A DNA stretch of 64,000 nucleotides from Exaiptasia diaphana (Eukaryota > Cnidaria > Anthozoa > Actiniaria > Aiptasiidae): positions 551,169 through 615,168 of the forward strand of contig NW_018388036.1 of NCBI RefSeq assembly GCF_001417965.1, written 5' to 3'. A program made the translations under genes and the position numbers. The notes below the pieces were generated by a model, which worked only from the letters and a program-made list of their open reading frames with translations, made no database searches and was not told where the DNA came from. Below are positions 21,570-32,916 of the stretch, piece by piece. The stretch's first letter is position 1, and every line of letters starts with the position of its first letter.

Positions 21570-24500
21570 CTATAAGCCTTTGTTATAATACAGAACAAGA
21601 TCACTGGTTTTGGATTGAATTTCGGGCTCTAACTCTGATGTTTGAATCTTGAAAAAAAAAAAAAGAAAAAGCTTAATCATTTCATTTCAAGAATGCATGA
21701 ATGACTCGTAAAGAGCACTATTTGCTTTCATTGATAATTTATATTACATGGTCGCTTGGAGATGCGTACTTCATCTTCTTGTGTTGGAAGTCTCTCAATA
21801 CTCGGAGACAAAATCTGCATTTCCGCGCCCCATATTATATTCTGTCCTCAATCAAATCTCAATTTATTATATACAAGCAAGAGATACGTGCAAACTAGAA
21901 ATTGATACAAATATGCGCGACATTTTTAAGTGCTATTTTGTAACATGCATGTCATGGTTCAGTCTGTATCTAACTGAATATATTTGAACAAGTCCTAACC
22001 TGGGTTTCCTGTGGAAATAGAGCGATGGCAAAAGGCAAAGCAACACCAAACACGGCAACACAAACCAATGCTTGCACGGGGAGATGGAGTCTGGGTCGAG
22101 CCTTAAGAAAATTGGTTCTACAAAGAAAACAAAATCAATGGAAAATGAAAAGAAATAAAGAAACGAAGATGCAATGTGCAGCAACGCCATTTTGGCCTCG
22201 CATTTTTTTGATGTCCGCTAAAAAGTCCATTTAAGCTGATTTTTTTCCCTTTTCAAAAACAGAAGTATTTCATTTCTACTGAAAGAAAGCACAAAAGACG
22301 ATTTTAGGGAGATTTTTAGATGCTATAAAAAGAGCGAGAACTAAAACTACCATCATGCTTTGGTGTGCAAAATGGCGTCGCTGGATATTGTCGATTGAAA
22401 CATTAAAACAATGGAATGATGAGGAAGGACACACAACGATGATAGAAAAAGTGAAGACAAAAGTAAAAAAAACAAAGGTCACAAAACGATAAAAGGAAAA
22501 ATAAAAATAAAAACAAAACTAGAACAGAATGCAAAGAGTACGGGGAAGGAAAATAAAGGAAACAAAAAGATTCTTAAATGGAAAAATATTACAATAAAAC
22601 TATAGAATGGATGGAAAACTAAGAGAAAGAACGGAAATTAAAGTAACTGGGAACGAAAAAATAGAATAAAATGCGCATTAAATTTGGAAATAATTTTATT
22701 TTCAACATTTGTAAAAAACACGCACACTCATTATCACAAGTTTATATTTGACTTAGTTTTGAAAGTACTCCCTCTCCTCCCTAACCTACGACTCCCTTAT
22801 TAGCTCGTGACAGTACTGGTCTCATGCGGTTTGTGAAGACTTTTAGAACGAAAACTTTGCAACGATGAGGGTTCAATACTGTTTGTTTTCAGGAATTTCC
22901 AGAAAAAGATCTTCCTTTTGACACCCTTTCTAATGTGCGCTAATCGAAGGGCCATCAAAGGGTTAACCAGGGACTGAAGATGAATAAAAGTCATACAGAC
23001 AGGTAACGATATATACTTAAAATCCTCAGTGACGTCTTCCCCTCCCACCGACTCCAAGATTGCACGAATGATCAGTGGACAGTAGAAAACAAACGAGGAG
23101 CAAACAAGAAGTGTCATTATAACATTTCGTTTGTACTCTTGCAGACGAGATTTTTGTTCTTCGCTTTGTTGTACAGACGCTAGTTGAGTTGCAATTGCTC
23201 TACGTTGTCGAAAAGCGGTCACATGAACTCTGTACACACAAAATAGTAACACGGCTAATCCAGGCATTCCTATTACAATAGTGGGAATCATTCGAAGTAT
23301 TCTAGAATGGTCCACTAGTGTTTTACTTAATGCCAAAGCAGTTGGCGCACAGACCCAAACGACTGCCAACGAGATTATTATGGATTTGGTAGTAACGTTT
23401 CGAATGTAGAAGACGGTATGCTCGATCGCAAGGTACCTCTCAAAAGTCACAAAAACCAAAGAGCAGAAAGCTAAACATGCTAGAATTAACGCTAGCAATG
23501 TGTAAATGATGAGCAAACTACAACGCCACTTACACACCACAACGAGACATAAGCGGTACCATATTCCTACAGGTTCTAGTATAACACCAACTAGCAAGTC
23601 TGTCATAGCAAGTGCAGCAAGCAGGAGATTGTATCTCACAGATCTGTGACAACTTTCTGACAGAATTGTACAGATTACTGAGATGTTTATGAAGATCGTA
23701 GGTGGGGCAGCAATACCGTTAATAATAGCAATGGTAGTCCATGTTGAAGTAACTGAGCTTGGAAGATTGTCTATACAGTCGTGGTTAAACTCCCCCGAAA
23801 AGAGACAAACACTTTTGTTGGCAGTATAAGCACAACTTGACAAATTTGCAGACATTCTAATAAACGCTTGAAAGCAGATAATATAAAACTGATAGACGTT
23901 TAATAAACAGTTAACGTCTGACGACTTCGAGAGCCCTGTAAACTCGACAGGCTACAGACGAAGCTCAAATATAAACGATACAAAGCGAGTCTTTATATAA
24001 CCTGAGATTAATCTAGAAACTTCTAAAACGTCACACTTATTTAACAATGCACTGTTAAACCAGATGTATTCAAATGAAGCCACAAAATGTTCTAAAAAGA
24101 GTAAATGTAGCGGATTTGCACACCATGGGTTCCACTAAATGCTTTTAAGATTACTTGAATAGTTTTTGATGTCGTGTGTTGGCACAATACTGTCTTTTAA
24201 TACTCATTAAATTTACTTATGCCCCATGGGATGACTTCCTTACTTGTGCCAGCGAGTTATATCCCTGTGTTTCTAAAGTACCCTACCGCGACAATATCTT
24301 CGTATACCGATCAAACACTTAAACATATTAACGTGCTTTTTATTTAAGTATGTTCAATTATTATCCTTGAATAATATACGGCTAGATCAAAAAATCTCAT
24401 TAAGTTTAAAATTTTGCTCTCACTCACGAATAGACTACGCCTTTACGCCTTAACACGTGTCGTGACACGTGTACTCGTTCTAATGAACGTGTAGCCATCT

Positions 24501-27500
24501 TCACTTGAAGCCTTGAAAAGTTCCTTGGTTGGTTTAGACTTACAATTTTTATTTCCAGCAAACAATTTGCTAATTTATACGGAAAGGAACAGTAAGTAAG
24601 GCTGAATGTTAAATAAGTTGCTAAAATTCGTTTGCCGCCTTTTTTGCACGCAGGGACATCTGTCAATGTTAAAAATTGCAGTCGGAAAGAATTTTCCTTC
24701 TTATTTCTAAACAAAAAGCTTTATAAAGTATACAAATGTCCTTTGAAGGAGTTTCCCTCAAAATCTAACCTATTCTGACTTCAAGAAAGCTACTTTTTTT
24801 GCTAAAAATTCATCGACATTTTTGTACACCTGTTTGCCCCCTATGTGGAAAGTGTTTGAACATGCAAACTCCTCAGCGGTTACCAAAACAAGGAACAAAA
24901 AATTGTTTATTTATAATATCGCCCTAGTCTACAGTTAACACATGTCATCGCTTTTTCTCTTTCCATTTCCTTGTTTAGTGCTTAGTTAGTTGGGCTAGCC
25001 GTAGGCGATGCCCGACTTTAGTTCTACCTTTTCTTCAATCTATCTATTTATCTATCTATGTACCTGGCAATGCCGTGTATAGTCCCCCATGATGCTTTAC
25101 AAGCTATACCACAGGGAACCCGAATGATGCTTTTGACAATGATCTAGAATTCATTGCTATGTTTAATAAATGTGATAATCATATGACAAATTTCAAGTGA
25201 ATATTTAAAAATATCATGTTATTTTTGTTGTTGGCAGAACCCCTCCAATTCCCTTGAACTTAGAGCCAGCTCCGGAGGCCACTAGTTCCTTTGCTAAAAT
25301 GACTTGGTTTCTTCTTAAGACTATTAATTCAAACGGAGACTATTCTCACAAAATCAAAATGTGCAGCGACACTTGAGAGCCTTGTGTGTCCTTTATAACA
25401 AACACTGAAACTCGATAAATATACTTTGCAAGAAAGTACAGAGAAAGCAAAGTTTATATTTGTCTTTACTTCACAAGGAAGAGAGTAACAAAAAATCGCC
25501 ATGTACTTTGTAATGTACCATTTTAAATACGAAATTTGCAAAAAAATGTATCTTTTCATGGTACCCGCGTTTCTCTTTACTTCATAAGAAAGAGGGGGGA
25601 GGGGGGGGGGAATTCCACGCAGGGTACGATTAACGCACCACTTCAAGTACAGTCAGATATAATGTTCAAGGAACCAATTTAGCGTGGAATGGACCTCAAC
25701 AAAACGGAAAGGAAAAGTTGTGACGAAGAACAAAAAATCCGCGCGCATATCAATCTAAATGTACCATAAAATCTAGCTCTTTTATTTTCGCTTGTTTTTA
25801 TCAAATCTCAGCAAGACCAGCAGGGTATTACAAAACACACAATATGGTAGGTACTACATCAATTTACCAGCCACTCAGAAAATAGAATGATAGTTTGGCC
25901 GGTAATTGGTTTATACAAAAACGTGTTATTCACAACGCGTTATTCTCTTAACTTAACTGTCAAATTCGGAAGTAGAAGGGACAAGTTTTATGCTTTTTTG
26001 TGTCTCTAAAATGCATGGAAACGCTAATCACCCCTCGTACAGAGGGACCGACATTCTACAGAGTTATTAGCCCAAAATTAGACGGCACAACGTGTGGCTA
26101 CAACCATCGCATGCAACGTGCGTAAGTCACCCTTAAAACATACCAGAAACTGTTGTCGGGATTTTAAACAATTGCTTTAAAATAGCCCTAGACAGCACCT
26201 ATGTTGCTAAGGTGATGGAGGTTCTATGCGATAACTTTAGTCCAACATTTTGCCGTCTGATTCGGACAGAATACCTTTCTAAAGGCGCCATGATCAATGC
26301 AGGAAAGATCAGCACAGGTGCTGGTAGAACAACCCTAGTCAACGTCGTCTCATAAATGGCCTTAAGAAGAGAATAATCGTTTTATTTCCGATGCTCGGTT
26401 CAATCACACTCCCATCGCTCATATACTTACGTTTCTTGCAGCAATTTTAGAAGTTCCTACAATGTTGCCATCTTTATCTTTGACGTCAATACCAGAAAAC
26501 AATTCGCTATTTCTCATTAGGACAACATTACAGATGTTTGCAGCAGCTATAAATTCATAGGAAAGTCATTAAACAAGAATTGATAAATAAGTAATGAAAG
26601 AGCGAAAAAGATAAACAAAAAACTACACAGTTTAGAATCAGGAAGCCAGACAAAAACAGAAGCTGGAAGCCAAATTGAGACGACAAAAACGTATGAAGGA
26701 GGAAGAGTGGAATAAGAAAAGGAATAAACAAATAATTGAGGGAAAAAAGAAATACGTACATGTAAGCCACGCATACAGAAATGAAACTCGGAAGCTATCA
26801 AGCCTGGAGGCCACAGAAGAAGGAAGAGAGGGGAGTCGAGCAAAGAGAACGAAAAGTAGAAAAAAAAAAAGAAATGAATGCCAAAAGCTTTGAAAGGAAG
26901 AGAAAAAGAAAGCTGGGATGAACGGAGAAAAGGTTCAAAAAAGAAAGAAAAAGGAAAAGAGATTTCAATGTTATACCTGTGGCAGGATATGCTACTAGTC
27001 GTTGAGCTAGAGCTCTTGTTCCTGGAGATGCAAAGTTTGCCTTTTGGACTAAATTACTTAATCCCACCTAAGAATGACCAACATTGAGTCAATATTGCCT
27101 CCTGATAAAAATTAATTTGTCTCTGATATGACATATCAAAATAACATAGCCACAGCTGAAAATACAGTTACCTAAGGCAACCAGATAGTACTTTTTACAA
27201 ATTAATAGTACTTTTCCTTTTTTTTGAATAATGTAAGTGATTTAGAAACATAAGTCCGATCATAAAACATGATAACCAATGTTGTGAAATTATCAAAGCT
27301 ATGCAATCTTTGTTCTTGTTTTTCAATCCTGGTTAATGGCCATGCTTTGATACTTAACTTTTTGTTGTCATTTGGAAGAGAGGGCAGGGCAGGGGAGAGG
27401 AGAGGAGAGGAGGGGAGGGGAGGGAGGGGGAGAGTCTGTAAATTTTGACTTACAGCAATTGTAACAGCACTAGTGACAGCTCCTGTATAGCTGAGAAGAA

Positions 27501-30500
27501 ACCTACTGGGGGGTGTTTCCTGTATAGATAAGCAAACAGAGAAATATGAATTAACAGAATTAACATTAACAGAGCATTTTAATAGTTATAAAGTTTTGTG
27601 GTTATTATTTTGTTTGCAGGAAAAAGAAACATTACAGTGCATGGCTGCTTTATACAGCCTTATATGAATGTACAGGAGGAGTCATTCTTTTAATAAGCGG
27701 TCCCCCTGCCCCCCCCAAGTGTTATTTTCTCACATGCAAATAATAATAATTAATAATAATTGGGATTATTTATTTCGAAACAATGGGGAAAAACCACATA
27801 CCTTACTAGCATTCCTATTTGAATAATTGACAAGTGCATTATGACTTTGGTTCATCCACTATGAAAATGGTAAAAATATTTCAAAAAAATTAAAAAAAAA
27901 ATGATTAAAGAAATGCTGTCCTTTGATTTAAAGAATCACAACCAACCACTGTACCAAACCAGAATGCCATTTTAGATGGACACGAAAATGGCGGATTCGT
28001 AGGATTTCTTAAAGTGAGGGCGAATTGTCTCCCATCCTTTCAGTTTGGACAGAAATACCATTAACTAAGTACCTCACAGATACTATCAATCTATAATCTA
28101 TTGTATGCTTGACACATTTAAAAGTTGTAAACAATAACACGAGCGTGCGCTGTATTGTGGTTGGTTGGGATTCTTTATATTTAAACAAGGTACATTCAAA
28201 TTTTACACAAATTCAAAAAGGTACAAATGGGAAGTATCAGAGTGCGTGAATCATACATAGGCATGAAATACCTGCCAAAATACAACTGTTTTGAAACCTG
28301 GCGCAGGTAGCATCATTCCAACCACCTATATTATGAAGAATATAAATTTATAAGCACAAATGAAGGTGAAGACTAGTAGATAAGATTAGCCAGTGTAGTG
28401 GCCCTTAAAATATTAGAGTCTGAGTACAAAGGACGGTTGAGGAGGAGAAAAAGGAAAAGTCTCTAGCAGGCCCTTCCTTTCCCTCCTTCCCATTATCACC
28501 CCAGCCCTCCCAAATCCCCTAAGGGCAGCAACTACAGTGTATGCTATTCTGTTTTATTTCATAGTTTACAGTAAGCCAATTAAAACAACTCACAGTAATA
28601 GAGCCAAATGGAACATAACCTGATAAAAAAAGATTTCAGTTAATTCTTCAGAATGGATGCATTTTGTTAACATTTTAAGAATTTTTGAAAAATGCTGCAT
28701 TTCCTCCCACCAAAACTTCACTTCGCCTCACTTCGCTACTTCAAATCCACTGGTGCACAAGTCCTTTGTCAAGCTTTTCCAAACCCACCAAAACTTTGAG
28801 TTTATAATAACTCAATTAAGAAGGTTCATTCATACCTGACATTCGAAAGGGCATGAACACTTTTTTTCCAGTGTCTGGGTGGATTATTGCCTGAAAATAG
28901 CACCATTATCTGTCAGTCAATCAATCATTTTAATACTCATTCACTTGCTCCAATCATCAGCAGTCAGGCAATCGGTTCCTCATTTATTAAGTCTGTCTGT
29001 CCGTCATTCAATATTTGCTTAGTACAATTAAAGGAACATGGTCAACTGCCATTGTGATCATGTTTTAGATTTTTCATTAAATGAGGTCTAAGCAAAGCCC
29101 GCCAAGGTGAGTTCTGATGTTGCTATGACATTAATATTATTTTCCAACCTGTTCGTCTTTGCTAGGGACAAATGTCTGTCATTATTGATGTTTTTTCAGT
29201 TTATAATTTTTTTTTATTCCTCCAAACATAATCTTTGCTACTTTTTTACAATATTGGAGGAAGGAACGCGTCACCAAAACCCCCTGCTTTGGAAGGGCCT
29301 TCCCAGTTAAACAAATCGCCAGCCCTACCTCTTTTATCTTCTTTGCCTCCCATAACTGCATTTATAAAAACAAAGCTCATAGTTAACAGCAAGTATATTA
29401 TTACATGTTATTTTTTGAATTACTGTATAGTATTGTAGTTTTTGCTCTGAAATTGTACTTTCAGCAACTACAGGAAGCCCAATGAAAACAACTTTGGCAA
29501 TATTGCTTTATAGGGGTAATTTTCAAAATTTTGGATGACTATAACCCCACCCTCTGACATAATATATATAATCCTTTATGGCCCTTTTTTCATATATAAA
29601 AATTCTTTTGCAGTGTTAAGCTAAATATGAAGACATACCTCTTTGTCGGTGACTTTTCTATCAAGCTGTCCTGTTTTAAATTTTTGCAGAAGCTGAACAG
29701 ACTGCTGCAGTTTCAGCTGATGGAAATGAAAAATTATACATTTAAACAAAAAATAAATTCAACCAAATATAGATCAACCCGGTAACTGTAACTTAAGTAA
29801 TGCCCCGAGTAAGAACTAGGAAAGCAAACGGCACAGGAATGCAAGAAGGTGCTAATTGCGCATATTTGTATAATCCATCCATCCCATTGTTTAAAACATG
29901 AAAATCTGCCATAATTTCACAAGTTAGCGAATTTTCTAATATTTTATTTAATGTCTGTTTTCACTTTCATGAAAGCTTTCTTTAGCTTCAATATGTCAGA
30001 AAATGTTAGCAATTCTATATGGGGAACATTGCAAATTAGAAGCATCTTTTGGCTATTGTTTTGAGTGCTTATGATTGGATAAGAGCTTTTAATACAAAAG
30101 AAACTTTGTTTCAAAATAGAGTTTATCCACATTTTATTTCAAAAATGTGTTACCCACAGATGGATACATAATCAGTGTGAAAACCAAGACATTCGTACAT
30201 GGGGAACTTGCTATGCCGCAGAACAATAGAGAGTTCCCTATAGTTCTTTAGCGCATTGTTACTTAATGTAAATTAATAGAGAACAATGAGAATAAATGAT
30301 AATTCTGAACACAAGTAACGAAGGCTCAAGTTTACAGGAAAGTGAGTGACTGAGTGACTGAATGATTGAGTGAGTGACAGATTCGTCCCCGTCCAATAAC
30401 TCTTTGATTGCTTCGCAACTTCAAGTTAAAAATCAGCCTAGCTTGACAGGATTTTCAAGGCTATCAAAATGGTCAGAGGATGATTTCTTCCAAAATATAA

Positions 30501-31129
30501 AATATAAGCTTTGCATTATAAGGGTCAGTTCACACTGTGACATAAGCAGAAGCAGAAGAAGTGTACTTTGTATGAGTGAACAGAGGAAGACAGAAGGAGA
30601 TGATAACAAAAACTTTTTCATTTTCTTCTGCTTCTGTTGAAAGATTATGAGTGTGAACCGGGGCATCATAAGCAGAAGAACATGCTTCTGTCAAGTGTGA
30701 ACAAGCTTCTGCTTCGGTTTCTGCTTATGTCAGAGTGTGAAAGCTTATTTGGAAAATGACTGTTGATTGGCTGGTTACAACAATAAGCTTATATTGTGAA
30801 TTCTTCGTTCTGCAAATATATTATCGTTCCTATCATTTACAATATTATAACGTGACACTGTGCACAGAACAATCCAAAGCATTCTAAAACATATAAGACT
30901 GTTTTCACCTCGCTAGTAAATAATGTTCTCGGATCAGTAACATCAAAACATCGATAAAGTCGTCCTTTGTATGTCCCCTAAAAACAAAAAAACAAAAGCA
31001 AACGATCGAAGCTAAAGCAAATAGATATGACCTATTTTTTCTATTATGCACACTCACCTGATCAAAACGTTGTTTTGTTAGCGAAAAAGAGGGGTAACCA
31101 TCACTTGGCAGAGTTATTCCGCCCGCCAT
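21570..31129 (-). CDS. SFXN5: Sideroflexin-5-like mitochondrial carrier
   Basis: Fourteen exons on the minus strand: 31129-31058, 30977-30909, 29716-29639, 29355-29329, 28890-28836, 28619-28594, 28325-28272, 27858-27802, 27519-27454, 27067-26977, 26546-26431, 26360-26275, 22117-22000, 21647-21570. All phases agree, giving 330 residues (human SFXN5 has about 340). Landmarks are [85 protein letters not shown] and the C-terminal YYNKGL. These match SFXN5 rather than SFXN1-4. Sideroflexins are multi-pass inner-membrane proteins linked to serine or citrate transport and iron handling. Two exons are only 26 and 27 nt. Intron 12 (22118-26274) encloses a complete GPCR gene. Confidence 0.93.
22695..22700 (-). 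promoter_or_regulatory. Candidate poly(A) signal of the nested GPCR
   Basis: AATAAA on the minus strand about 100 nt after the GPCR stop codon. It is also inside the sideroflexin intron, so its use would have to be suppressed in that longer transcript. Confidence 0.4.
22800..23855 (-). CDS. Intronless rhodopsin-like (class A) GPCR
   Basis: A single-exon frame of 351 residues. The N-terminus has possible N-glycosylation sites at N4 and N13. TM1 is about 42-65. TM2 ([16 protein letters not shown]) carries the conserved Asp near 86. Cysteines near 108 and 112 precede TM3, which ends with ERYLAI (DRY variant) at 139-144. TM4 (VVWVCAP) is about 157-177 and TM5 about 188-209. A long basic third loop (about 210-243) follows. 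TM6 ([11 protein letters not shown]) keeps the Pro. TM7 has NPLMALR in place of NPxxY. The tail is Ser-rich. It resembles the amine/adenosine/melanocortin-like receptor expansions of cnidarians; the ligand is unknown. It lies wholly inside intron 12 of the sideroflexin gene, same strand. Confidence 0.9.
   Translation of the reverse strand: MSANLSSCAYTANKSVCLFSGEFNHDCIDNLPSSVTSTWTTIAIINGIAAPPTIFINISVICTILSESCHRSVRYNLLLAALAMTDLLVGVILEPVGIWYRLCLVVVCKWRCSLLIIYTLLALILACLAFCSLVFVTFERYLAIEHTVFYIRNVTTKSIIISLAVVWVCAPTALALSKTLVDHSRILRMIPTIVIGMPGLAVLLFCVYRVHVTAFRQRRAIATQLASVQQSEEQKSRLQEYKRNVIMTLLVCSSFVFYCPLIIRAILESVGGEDVTEDFKYISLPVCMTFIHLQSLVNPLMALRLAHIRKGVKRKIFFWKFLKTNSIEPSSLQSFRSKSLHKPHETSTVTS
23991..23999 (-). 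promoter_or_regulatory. Candidate TATA box for the nested GPCR
   Basis: TATATAAAG on the minus strand, about 136 nt upstream of the GPCR start codon, in a plausible position for a short 5' leader. Found by eye only. It suggests that the nested gene has its own promoter inside the host intron. Confidence 0.35.
26060..26272. mobile_element. Foldback element, AATTAGACGGCACA family, copy 1
   Basis: Ends AAATTAGACGGCACAACG and, inverted, AATCAGACGGCAAAATG, with inner ACAACCATCGCATGC and TAAAACAATTGCTT.AA.AGCCC blocks shared with the copy at 39348-39545. It lies directly after the donor site of sideroflexin exon 12 (26275). Confidence 0.65.
27928..28178. mobile_element. MITE of the 951-1206 family, copy 2
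   Basis: Shares termini (TTAAAGAATCA.AACCA) and interior (GGACACGAAAATGGCGGATT, TTTCAGTTTGGACAGAAATA, ACTATCAATCTATAAT) with copy 1. Sits in the sideroflexin intron between exons 7 and 8. Confidence 0.8.
30521..30742. mobile_element. Foldback element rich in AAGCAGAAG / CTTCTGCTT
   Basis: GTCAGTTCACACTGTGACAT and CATAAGCAGAAGCAGAAG are answered by CTTCTGCTTCGGTTTCTGCT and ATGTCAGAGTGTGAAAG. An inner copy of GTGTGAACC lies at 30650. Sideroflexin intron 2. Confidence 0.65.
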
Positions 31130-32916
31130 TTTTGTTTACGTTTACACAGGGATCCCAACAGATTAGGGGAACTGACCCAGGAAGTTTTATATGAGTTTTA
31201 TTTAGGAGAGATTTAAAATCATCTGTGATAAATAGAATTTCAAGAGTTGAATTTGAAGAATCCACCCAAATATTCTGTCGATTTTCGCTTTAAAGAAACA
31301 GCACTGGTTCTGGTGGATTTTTGGACATTTTTTGATACCACAGGATCTGGAATCAGACAAAGTTTTGATCTGGAACCCAGAAAGTTACTGCATTGAATCT
31401 GATAGAACAATCAGGAATCCAAATCAGTGACTTTCAAGTCATTTTTTATCTTAAGCCTTTTTATCAAGGATGCGTTGCATTCAGAATTCAAGTGTTGCAG
31501 GAATCCAGAATCCCTGCAAAATTTTTCCTGGAATCCAAAATCCAGGAACGCTCTGGATTCATGTGTCATGGGGGTGTATAGCACAAACTGGAACTGAAAC
31601 CCACCAATCAAAGCACATTCACTTCAGATACAATACATATTTATTAGTATACTGATTGAAACAGTGTCAAACATAGTAACAGGATATTATTAAGTGCATA
31701 CACATTTAAAACTTTTAACTATAAATCTGAAAATATCTGTAATGATATTTTACAAATATATTTCTCTAGAGTGCATGTCATAAATGTGTGAAACAATAGC
31801 GTAACTATTTTTTGGGCGTATCGGTATTAAGTTGCATAGCTGCTAACTTCGTAGTTATTTTCTTCATATAAGAATTGATTCAGGCGTAAAAACAAAGACA
31901 CAAAGAAATCATTAAAATGCGCCTATCTTTGATTTCTTTGTGTCTTTGTTTTTACGCCTGAATCAATTCTTATATGAAGAAAATAACTNNGAAGTTNGCA
32001 GCTATGNANCTTAATACCGATACGCCCAAAAAATAGTTACGCTATTGTTTCACACATTTATGACATGCACTCTAAAAGCAGAAACATCTACATTATAATT
32101 GATTTTAATAAAACTAAAAATATAGCCTATTTATGACTTGCAAAAGATTGTAGTCATGAGCAGGCTGTTAATGAGACAATTTATTATGCAATGTTCAAGA
32201 GCAACATGCAAAGGCTTAAAACAATAACACATCAAGTTCTTACTGATTGTTTTGTCTCTTAAAGTCCACTAAATAAATAAGAATAAAAATTAATATGTTA
32301 AAATGAATACACGATTTAATTCAAAAGTACTTATATTACAGTTTCCTGAATTAAAACCATGAGCCCCTGAAGTATGTCACTCAGGAAAGTTAGGTATAAA
32401 AAACAAAAACATAATTTGAGCAATATGGGACAATTCCAAGGAAGAATGGTTGAGTTTTAGTTTCAGATCTTTAGAGAAGCTTTCATTTCATTTTCATCGC
32501 TGCAAACATTCCAGACATATTTTAGGGGCTCACTGTTTTATTCAAATGACTGTTAAAATGTCTCAGGTAATGATGTCGACTAGGCCTCTTTAACTAACTA
32601 AATATATTCTTGACTAGTCGATCTATAAGTAAAATAAAACTCATTTTAGATCAAACAGGCATACGGAATACTGACAGACTGTTTGAAATTTTCTACAACA
32701 ATCTCTTAAAAAACACTGATTCACTTTATAAATGAAGATCACATGACAATTTATATAATTGTATCAGAAGTTTCAACACACACACCCAAAGATTGTATTA
32801 TGTGTTTAGGTTTTTTACCAAGCTAGTAATAAATTGCATCCATTTAAAACTCTGCATTTTCATTTGAAGACACACATTCATCATGTTGACAAGTTATGAA
32901 TAGGATTCTTATATTT
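31130..32916. other. Intergenic stretch with a large palindrome
   Basis: Upstream region of the sideroflexin gene and downstream region of ABLIM. It contains the palindrome at 31768-32074. 31310-31600 has repeated GGAATCCA/CCAGGAATC-like words. No gene is seen. 32080-32916 is AT-rich and probably includes the ABLIM 3' untranslated region. Confidence 0.55.
31768..32074. mobile_element. Near-perfect palindrome, TA-flanked AGAGTGCATGTCA family, copy 1
   Basis: Arms of about 140 bp (31768-31909 and 31930-32074) start TAGAGTGCATGTCATAAATG. They are separated by only about 20 bp. The right arm contains N bases (31989 onward) where the arms should match, typical of assembly trouble in hairpins. TA lies at both edges, suggesting a mariner-like origin. 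A relative is at 54965-55193. Confidence 0.82.

Noticed and set aside
22025-22234. Plus-strand frame in the sideroflexin region
   Set aside because: It is antisense to SFXN5 exon 13, which is the real coding sequence.
24424-24714. Minus-strand 96-residue frame upstream of the nested GPCR
   Set aside because: No domain, no splice partner and no recognisable similarity; it lies in the SFXN5 intron.
26547-26893. Several overlapping frames on both strands
   Set aside because: A/G-rich low-complexity intron sequence between SFXN5 exons 10 and 11.
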